Shown piece after piece: positions 1-6,400 of a stretch of DNA of 11,468 nucleotides. Location: NCBI GenBank assembly GCA_026395475.1, contig JAPLYQ010000073.1:1-11468 (forward strand), read 5' to 3'. The notes beneath the pieces are model-generated. The model saw only the letters and a list, made by a program, of their open reading frames with translations. It was not told the DNA's origin and did not search any database. Position 1 is the stretch's first letter, and each line of letters begins with the position of its first letter. Both the position numbers and the translations under genes were made by a program. This stretch comes from Candidatus Roizmanbacteria bacterium. GTDB taxonomy: Bacteria; Patescibacteriota; Microgenomatia; UBA1406; GWC2-37-13.

Positions 1-179
1 GTTTTTATTACTCCTGTTGTCCCCGTTGTAAATGAAAAGGTATGAGTTGTTCCATTTTGTCCTGCACGTGAATCACTTATAACTGCTTTTGCATTGGTGA
101 AGGATCCTGCATACACGGGGGATATGAATGAAGATATAAACAGCGCAATCGATAGCAATAATGAAAAAAATGAGAACAT
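1..179 (-). CDS. Secreted protein, N-terminal part (runs off left edge)
   Basis: The frame is open from an ATG at 179-177 to the window edge, giving about 59 residues. They begin MFSFFSLLLSIALFISSF and continue to SPVYA-GSFTNAKAV, a clear Sec signal peptide with a likely cut after VYA near residue 24. The mature part is Ser/Thr-rich and looks like the start of a beta-sheet surface domain. The start is supported by a ribosome-site-like AAAGGGA that overlaps the stop codon of the upstream gene; only 3 nt separate that stop (185-183) from this ATG, so the two are probably co-transcribed and perhaps translationally coupled. No family can be named from the visible part. The coding call is fairly secure; the function is unknown beyond export. 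Confidence 0.7.
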   Translation of the reverse strand, partial: MFSFFSLLLSIALFISSFISPVYAGSFTNAKAVISDSRAGQNGTTHTFSFTTGTTGVIK

Positions 180-182
180 AAA

Positions 183-1081
183 TTATCCCTTTACAATAAT
201 TTCAAATGCTTTTTTAAGTTGTTTTCTTTTTCTAATAATACTTATCATTATTGCTATTAAGAGTACTAGAATAATTGACTGTTGTAATGGGAAAATAACA
301 AAAGCGAACGATTTTTTCTGAGAAAGTCCATTACCAATTGACACAAAAAGATCTGCGTTGTAATAAAAATTAGTTGAACTTTTACCGTAAAAGGAGTTTT
401 CCAACCTCTTTCTGTCCCCGGGAAAACCAATCGTTCATCCAGTTCTATAACCTCTGTCTTTCCAAAGAGTGGATAAATCCTAAGATATGGTTTTGCACTG
501 ATGTGGTTAAGGGCAGTATTTTTTACGTTAAATGACAAGTTGAGTGTGCTTGTTTCCGAAACCCATGAGCTAAGGGATGGCTTCTGTAACTCAATTGAGT
601 TTAATGGAACATCTTGTACTCCCACAGATCCTAAGATAAGAACACCCATTTTAGTAAGCACTAATGAGCCAGATTTACTTTGACCTGCAGAATAAAATGG
701 TTCTACATAGAGCATGCCGTAATATCCACCAAGGGGGATTGTTTTGGGAAGTTCTATTTTAATATTCACGATCGCCTCTTTTTTGGCAGGGATAAGAAGG
801 GATGAATTGGAAACGGAAATCCACGATCCAATACTTTGGAGAGGTGTTGAGTTTTCCAAGACTAATGGTTCAAATCGGAGGCGAACAGGGAGGGGGAGAT
901 CTCCATTATTTGTTATGGAAAGTATCGTATTTGATGTTTTTCCTGGGGAAAGGGAGAGATTAATAATGGAAGGGTGAACAGAAAGAGATGTCGAATTTTT
1001 TTCTTGGGCAATGACCGGGGAAAAAACAGTGAGTGTAACGATGGCGATTGTTAGTGTTACTAATTTTTTTATTGTGTTCAT
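183..1081 (-). CDS. Membrane-anchored Ig-like surface protein (DUF916-like), frameshifted
   Basis: The start ATG at 1081 is chosen because AGAAGGA lies about 7 nt upstream. A start 10 codons earlier is possible but lacks this site. Residues 1-25 are a signal peptide ending SPVIA. The next part (SLSVHPSIINLSLSPGKTSN, SITNNGDLPLPVRLRFEPL) is an Ig-like beta-sandwich of the kind seen in DUF916/WxL-interacting proteins. The frame that starts here runs on to a stop at 266, but its last part is implausible. Near the T5 run at 369-365 the meaningful sequence moves to another frame, reading FYYNADLFVSIGNGLSQ. That frame ends with a hydrophobic helix followed by the basic tail RKRKQLKKAF, as in a C-terminal membrane anchor. 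One added T would give a single protein of about 299 aa. The break may be a sequencing error or a real mutation. The likely role is an envelope-bound scaffold for partner surface proteins from the same operon (inference). Confidence 0.65.
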
Positions 1082-1098
1082 AATTTTTTTCCTTCTGT

Positions 1099-1233
1099 CT
1101 AATTCTCGCATATGTCGGCAGTTGCGCCGTTTTGCATCGTTTTTCCCACCTCGCTCTCAACTCTCATCCGCAAAAAGGTCAACATGCCTCGCATATTGCT
1201 TCGAATTAGACAAATCATATCCAATTTTGTCAT
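1099..1233 (-). CDS. Possible 44-aa small ORF in the operon spacer
   Basis: An ATG at 1233-1231 opens a 44-codon frame starting MTKLDMICLIRSNMRG and ending ATADICEN at a TAG at 1101-1099, which lies 17 nt before the next gene. A purine-rich AAAAAGAGAACAG precedes it, a weak ribosome-site candidate. The composition differs from the neighbouring genes and there is no recognisable domain. Inverted and direct repeats overlap it (GTCTAATTC pairing with GAATTAGAC, and two copies of ATATGCGAG), so the stretch may instead be a structured leader RNA for the DUF916-like gene. The coding call is weak. Confidence 0.2.
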   Translation of the reverse strand: MTKLDMICLIRSNMRGMLTFLRMRVESEVGKTMQNGATADICEN

Positions 1234-1254
1234 CTGTTCTCTTTTTCCGATTGC

Positions 1255-1294
1255 AACTGATCTTAGCTGATTTCAACTGATTTTTAACTAATAT
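1255..1294. repeat. Degenerate 10-nt tandem repeat at the 3' end of the FN3-like gene
   Basis: Four successive 10-mers occur: AACTGATCTT, AGCTGATTTC, AACTGATTTT and TAACTAATAT. The first three share CTGAT in the same register. The array straddles the stop codon of the secreted FN3-like gene (TAG at 1290-1288) and the following spacer. It has no strong hairpin and no T-tract typical of an intrinsic terminator. It could be a slippage product or a protein-binding array; no function is assigned. Confidence 0.45.
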
Positions 1295-2385
1295 GTTGGA
1301 ACTGCCACATAAATAACGGTCGTTCGATATTGTCCTGCTACCGTTGATGCTTGTGCTGTTACACGGTACGAAACAGTAAATTGTTCGCTTGCAATAGGTG
1401 AGAGGATTGGGCCGGCGTGGTCTGCTACCGGATCCCCAGGGGAGGTAGTGGTAAATCCTGCAAATTTTGGTCCACCATTAGTAAATCGATCTACTGTTCC
1501 CCCTGTCAAACTACTATCATTTGTTGTATATCCGAATCCAACACCCGACCAAACGGTTGGAGCAGAATTTGTTCCGGCATAGTTTGCAATCGTGTATGTT
1601 CCATTCACACTGTGAGTGAGTGGTTGAGTTTCATATCCGTATATTAAGTATCCGTTATATGCATTTGTTGATGTTGTTAAAATTGTTGTTTTTGCAGAAT
1701 CAGTATATGAATTTCCAGAATTTAAATTTGAAAATGTGATTGCAGATGCATCTACTCCGAACGTGAATGTTGGATCTGATGTAGTTTGGCTTGTCCCGGG
1801 TCCCCATGCGCTTTCTGTAAACTTTCCTTGAGACGCTTTTACCTTAATGGTGTACGTCGTACTATTTTTCAAATTTGTCACATAAAATCCTCCCGATCCA
1901 CCCCATCCAACAGAGATTGCCCCAGTGTAGGGAAGCCAATCTTCTGTCCCAAGAACGGCTCCCATTGTTCGATCACTTTGTATATATCGAGTTGTTGTCC
2001 CATCAAAAATTGAAATAGCAAATTTGGTGTCAGTTGGGTTGCTTCCTGGTAGTATTGTGACAAAAAGTCTGTCGTAGTTTGTCCCTGGATTGGTAACAGT
2101 TGGAGCCGGAGGCACTGCCGCTTGAATTGTGAGGATGAGTCCAGCTTGAGCTGTATAAGTTGTAGAATCCAACTTTCCTTGATCCTGTCCACCCGCTGTC
2201 CCAAAAAGCGAATAAGTAGTCGAGGTTATTCCGCTGTCACCTCCACTGCCAAATCCATATTCTTTGAGTTCATAAGTTGTGCTTTGAGGACCTGCGGATA
2301 CATATGTAACATGTAGCATATAACAGGTAACACACAGTATCCAAGCAAATATTATTTTTATAATGTTATATGTTATATGTTGCAT
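1288..2385 (-). CDS. Secreted surface protein with FN3-like domain and C-terminal beta-sandwich
   Basis: This 365-aa gene encodes a signal peptide (residues 1 to about 31, ending in YVSA-GPQ). Next is a Ser/Thr/Gly-rich stretch with repeated STTY motifs (STTYELKEYG, STTYSLFGTAG, STTYTAQAG), then a fibronectin type III-like domain at about 95-205 (TNYDRLFVTILPG through LKNSTTYTIKVKA). A beta-rich C-terminal domain follows, ending AGQYRTTVIYVAVPTY. The C-terminal domain resembles the WxL-type surface domain in general pattern (an NGY-type core motif and a final AGxY strand) but has no clear WxL motif. No sortase signal or membrane anchor is visible, so it may be held by the neighbouring membrane-anchored protein. 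Its ATG lies 9 nt after the stop of the broken Fic gene, and a GAAGGTG about 13 nt upstream is the only ribosome-site candidate. The gene is intact; the exact function is unknown. Confidence 0.75.
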   Translation of the reverse strand: MQHITYNIIKIIFAWILCVTCYMLHVTYVSAGPQSTTYELKEYGFGSGGDSGITSTTYSLFGTAGGQDQGKLDSTTYTAQAGLILTIQAAVPPAPTVTNPGTNYDRLFVTILPGSNPTDTKFAISIFDGTTTRYIQSDRTMGAVLGTEDWLPYTGAISVGWGGSGGFYVTNLKNSTTYTIKVKASQGKFTESAWGPGTSQTTSDPTFTFGVDASAITFSNLNSGNSYTDSAKTTILTTSTNAYNGYLIYGYETQPLTHSVNGTYTIANYAGTNSAPTVWSGVGFGYTTNDSSLTGGTVDRFTNGGPKFAGFTTTSPGDPVADHAGPILSPIASEQFTVSYRVTAQASTVAGQYRTTVIYVAVPTY

Positions 2386-2393
2386 GTTATATG
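2301..2393 (-). promoter_or_regulatory. Long imperfect hairpin enclosing the start codon of the FN3-like gene
   Basis: The arms at 2301-2325 and 2371-2393 are imperfect inverted repeats. They share 21 of 23 positions, with a 2-nt bulge and a 45-nt loop. In the minus-strand transcript the ATG at 2385-2383 lies in the middle of the 5' arm, and the loop and 3' arm encode the signal peptide. The arms are built from the low-complexity words ATAACAT and ATGTTA, so the pairing may be a by-product of simple repeats. If it forms in RNA it would hide the start codon. Confidence 0.4.
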
Positions 2394-2394
2394 A

Positions 2395-3130
2395 CTACAC
2401 CTTCGTGTAATATGTTGATCGGCCCTTTCCAATGGCAAAAATAAGTCCACTATCTGCAAGTTTTGCCAAATCACGAGAAGCAGTGATTTGTGATACTTTA
2501 AACTTTTTCTGAACCATACGATTGCTTACTTTTGCTCCTGGAGTACTAAATAGATTCATGATGTGTTGTTGACGATCATTGAGTGAAAAGAGAAGTGAGT
2601 TTGATCGAAATGGAGTATTTTTTTCTTGCTGTACTGCAAGGACTGTTTTTTGAACAGCGACGATTGCTCTCCCACATACGTATTCAAGCCAAGGAGTTAC
2701 ATTTTCGAGTTGGATTGATCTGGATATACTGCAAGCTTGCCTTTAGCTCTGCTTCGTCCCCGGTGAGTGTTTCCTTGGGGAATACCTCCTGATAAAACTC
2801 CACTAAATCATTAAGTTCAACCACTTTCGGATTGACAAGCCATTGATGATAAAGATAGTCAAAAGCGGCCTGGTAGCTCTCAACTTCAGCCACAAAAGGA
2901 ATAGGGTTTTTTGTGTCTTGATGGAGAAGATGAGTGGTAATTTGTGCAGGAGTTACTATCTTTCCGGCAAGCTCAAGAAGCCTTTGTATTTTTTGTGCCT
3001 CGCTTTCCCATTGAAGTTGCAGCTCTGAGGTTGGGGAGAGGGGGATAAGAAGGAGTTGTTTGTGAAGTTCATCCAGTGACTGAATAGATGCGGTCAAAGT
3101 TGTTGAGCGCGTATAAGAAAGACTTTTCAT
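2395..3130 (-). pseudogene. Fic-family protein gene with catalytic core deleted and frame broken
   Basis: The 5' frame (ATG at 3130) gives about 148 aa: a helical N-terminal region (SLDELHKQLLLIPLSPTSEL, then EVESYQAAFDYLYHQWLVNP, ELNDLVEFYQEVF) typical of the region before a Fic fold. It runs to LQYIQINP and then into a stop at 2684. From about 2742 another frame is open to TAG at 2397-2395. It encodes QLENVTPWLEYVCGRAIVAV and a winged-helix tail with RMVQKKFKVSQITASRDLAK and GKGRSTYYTKV, a C-terminal arrangement common in Fic proteins. The section that should lie between them, with the HPFxxGNGR-type AMP-transfer motif, is absent. This fits an out-of-frame deletion of several tens of codons near 2690-2745. 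The N-terminal peptide and the wHTH could still be made separately, the latter as a possible DNA-binding protein. The Fic assignment rests on remembered family patterns, and an assembly error cannot be excluded. Confidence 0.6.
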
Positions 3131-3145
3131 AGGTCTGTAATTACA

Positions 3146-3174
3146 AACTTATCATAATCTTATCATCGTGTCAA
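3146..3174 (-). promoter_or_regulatory. Candidate promoter for the surface operon
   Basis: On the minus strand a perfect -35 TTGACA (3174-3169) is followed after 17 nt by a weak -10, TAAGTT (3151-3146). TATGAT, at a spacing of only 12, is an alternative. Transcription would begin about 8-10 nt before the ATG at 3130, giving a very short leader. The first GATAAG pair lies between and over these elements, so a bound protein would be expected to block transcription. Confidence 0.45.
3148..3164 (-). promoter_or_regulatory. GATAAG pair A (operator-like)
   Basis: On the minus strand this reads GATAAG-ATTAT-GATAAG, with half-site starts 11 nt apart. It lies inside the candidate promoter of the surface operon. 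A GAT precedes the first half site, as in pair B. Confidence 0.5.
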
Positions 3175-3217
3175 GGGGGTGGATTTGAGGCAAAAAAGGG
3201 AGTAAGAATGGAAAGAT

Positions 3218-3234
3218 GATAAGAATAAGATAAG
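3218..3234 (+). promoter_or_regulatory. GATAAG pair B (operator-like)
   Basis: On the plus strand this reads GATAAG-AATAA-GATAAG, with the same 11-nt step. It sits midway between the two divergent promoters, exactly 100 nt before pair C. Confidence 0.5.
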
Positions 3235-3317
3235 ATTATTCAAGGCAAAAGAGAACATTTGCCAAATTTGACTGTTATTTATTGTGGAAAGTAACAAGGC
3301 CCTATAAAGATATAAAA

Positions 3318-3334
3318 GATAAGATTGCGATAAG
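3318..3334 (+). promoter_or_regulatory. GATAAG pair C (operator-like)
   Basis: On the plus strand this reads GATAAG-ATTGC-GATAAG, followed directly by ATAATG. It ends 12 nt before the -35 of the giant-gene promoter, a position suited to an activator or to looping with the other pairs. Confidence 0.5.
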
Positions 3335-3346
3335 ATAATGGGTAGT

Positions 3347-3379
3347 TTGACATGGCTCGCGCGTGCGTGTTATTATAAT
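3347..3379 (+). promoter_or_regulatory. Candidate promoter for the giant surface protein
   Basis: A perfect TTGACA (3347-3352) is followed after 18 nt by TATTAT (3371-3376), which overlaps a perfect TATAAT (3374-3379, spacing 21). The spacer is unusually GC-rich (CTCGCGCGTGCGTG) for this AT-rich region. The expected start site near 3383-3387 would leave a leader of about 30 nt with no clear Shine-Dalgarno before the ATG at 3414. Confidence 0.6.
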
Positions 3380-3413
3380 AATGTATTAATACAAATTAGC
3401 CTAGATTGTTACA

Positions 3414-6400
3414 ATGCTCCGAATTAGAAATACAATTCGACCTCACATAATTCAGGCTTTCTTTTTGGGCATCTTTTTCCTCTTTGTCTTATCGTTTCCA
3501 ACTCACGCCGCGACCGGCATTTATCGCACAATAAATTTCCAGGGTAAGGTGGTCAATAAAGCAGATGGGACAAATCTGACAAATCAGGCATATAATTTCA
3601 TTTTCACTCTCTACGATGCGGCAAGTGGAGGAACACAACTTCCTAGCGGTTCGCCATGGAGCGAAACGCAGTCACTCACCGTAACAGATGGTATCTTTCG
3701 CGCGACATTAGGAGCAGTAACCCCTATTCCAACAACGGTTGATTTTAACAGTGACTCAATATATTTAAATATTAGCTTTAGCGGAGAAACATTTACTACT
3801 CGTATTCGCTTTACAGCAGTGCCATATGCTTTTAATTCTGAAAAGGTGAATGGACTTACCGTTACAGCTACGACAGGTACACTTACTATTCCAAGCGCTA
3901 CAACAGTTACTTTTTCTGGTGCAAATAATCTCACGTTTACCACATCCAACATCACAAGTGCAACGCTACCAGCGGGTACAATTACCCTTGCCGACACATC
4001 GTCAAATCAAACTTTCACCACTAAAACTATCGGATCGACAGGACTCGTTTTTTCTGGTGCGGCAACAGATATAACGACAGTTTCAAATGAAGATTTTATC
4101 GTAACTCCCCAAGGGACAGGAAAGGTGGGTATTGGAGGCGCTCCAACAGAGATGTTGGGAGTAGTTGGGAACGCTACAGCTTCAGGAAACATTACATTGG
4201 GAGGGCAACTTCAGGTTGGAAGATTTGGGTATGATCCAATTGCATTTGGTAATGGGTCAATTGCATATAATACAACAACAAATAAGCTTCGTTGTTATCA
4301 AAATGGGGCATGGACAGATTGTATTGGTACTGGGGTAGGTGGGGGAACTCTCCAAACTGTTTATGACGCTTCTAGTGTATCTGAAGTCACTCTTAATACT
4401 ACTAACAATGGATTAACAATCCTAAATGCGGCAGCTGACGCAATTACCGGGAATCTTTTTGAAGTTGGCAACAATGCGGGAAGTACGCTATTCCTTGGAG
4501 TTACCAAAACAGGATCAAGCTTTAATGCGAATGCGGTAACAACAGAAAACGCACTTTCCCTGTCTGCAACGGGATTAACAACTGGCAATGGGCTCTTGCT
4601 TACCGTTGGAAATCCTGAAGCGAATTCAAATAGCGGGACATTTTCAAAGGGAGATTTAATCAATATATCTTCGGCAAATCACACCTATATGACTCTTGAC
4701 AATAAAGACCTTACTATTGGAGGCCATAAAACAAATATCACTATTTCTGGTGTCACTGATGTGTTTATGTACGACACCGGAGGAGACATGGATGGAGGAA
4801 AATGGACAGATGGAGCTCGGGCAATGGCCTCTACATGGTATAACGAAACATTAGATGATGCAAGTGCCGACTGTAACATTGCCACGATGGATCGTTGTGA
4901 TCAAAAAGCGTTTCCAAATAAAGCAATAATTGTTAGTACTGCAACGAACGTGTATATTTTCAACGCATTAAATAATAGCATGTGGATGCGCTTTGATAAA
5001 GGTCCTACCACCACAGAATGGATGATTGGTCCTACAACCAATTCAACTGTGTCTACGGTGTTTGCTCTCAACGGAAAACTCTACATAGGGAATGCAGGGT
5101 CAGTTGGACAAATGTTTGGCGTGAATTTTATATCTGATATCGCAAAAAAATATAATGCCACAGATGACTATCAAGGGAATATAAAAGTAGGAAGTAGAAA
5201 TTCGGCAGTAACATGGGTGTCAAGTATTGGTCAGCCACTCCCTGGAACAGTTATTAGCGACATATACGGCAATGTGATTAATGGAAAGGTATATATCGCA
5301 ATAGCGCTTGAGCCAACCAACGGAAGTGCAAATGGATCTGCATCTGTTTTAAACGAAACAGATCAAACAATTGTGAATTTTGGTATCTCAGGCAGCAATA
5401 CAGCTTCGAAAAATATTTGGCTCACACCAGTGGGCGACTTGTATACAACTATTGGAAGTGCGGTGACAAACTCAGGATCAACAAATTATTTTATAAAAGC
5501 AAAACATCAAATTCAGAATTTATTTCCAAATAGTAATAACAATACGTTTTCAGAAATTTATGGAAATGTGGGAACAAGTACAACTCAGTACGGAGTGAGC
5601 GTTGTTGATGCCGCATTTGGGTCGGTAACGTTTGCCAACGGCCCTGCTCCAGTTGACGCAACATTTATTCCTCAATCATTATTTGTAACAGCTGGGACTT
5701 CTATTGATAACGGACGTTCAAATACTATTTATGTGGGGAACAACGATAACTTGATGCTTCTCCAAGAAAAACAAGCAACACCAATACAGGGTAATGTTAA
5801 ATACTATACGAAAGATTACATTTCTGAGTATATGTTTTCAGATGTTCGTGGTATGTGGCCATTGTCTGGCACATCCCCTCTAAATGATGTAAGTGTGACA
5901 CACGTGGCTTCAAATAATCTCACAAACAATGGGACTTCTACTTTTACTTCCGGGGTAAGAGGAACGGGTGCAACATTTAGCGGGTCGTCTCAGTATCTTT
6001 CTCTTGCAGATAATGTGCCGATGTCGGTCACCGGAAGTGTTTCATTTGGAGGATGGTTTAAGACAAATAGTACCTCAACACAACAATATATCGTCACAAA
6101 AAATGGCTCTTACACGTTGGAAGTTACTGCCGCAGGAAAAGTACAAGCGGTAATAACGGGAGCAAGTACGGGAACTCGTATTTCAACAAATTCAATTGAT
6201 ACAGGGTGGCACCAAGTAATAGCTGTATATAATAGTGCCAAGCCAAGTTTAGACCTCTATCTCGATGGTATTTTGACGAATGGGACACTTACCGGAACAT
6301 TGCCCTCTGCAATCAGCGATACTGCAGGGGCATTTAACATTGGTGCAAATGCCGGAGCAAACTTTTTCAATGGATCAATTGATGAAGTGTTTGTTACTGC

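Larger units (their letters stand above)
3131..3413. other. Divergent intergenic control region
   Basis: This 283-bp AT-rich gap lies between the minus-strand surface operon and the plus-strand giant gene. It holds promoter-like elements facing both ways and three paired GATAAG boxes, listed separately. Neither flanking start codon has a good Shine-Dalgarno sequence. No ORF of interest was seen inside. Confidence 0.7.

Noticed and set aside
360..372. Programmed -1 frameshifting at the T5 run of the DUF916-like gene
   Set aside because: The local sequence does not fit an X-XXY-YYZ slippery site in the needed frame, and no downstream stimulator was evident; mutation or sequencing error is simpler.
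1099..1211. A c-di-GMP or other known riboswitch in the operon spacer
   Set aside because: The conserved core sequences of the classes I could recall are absent; only short local stems are visible.
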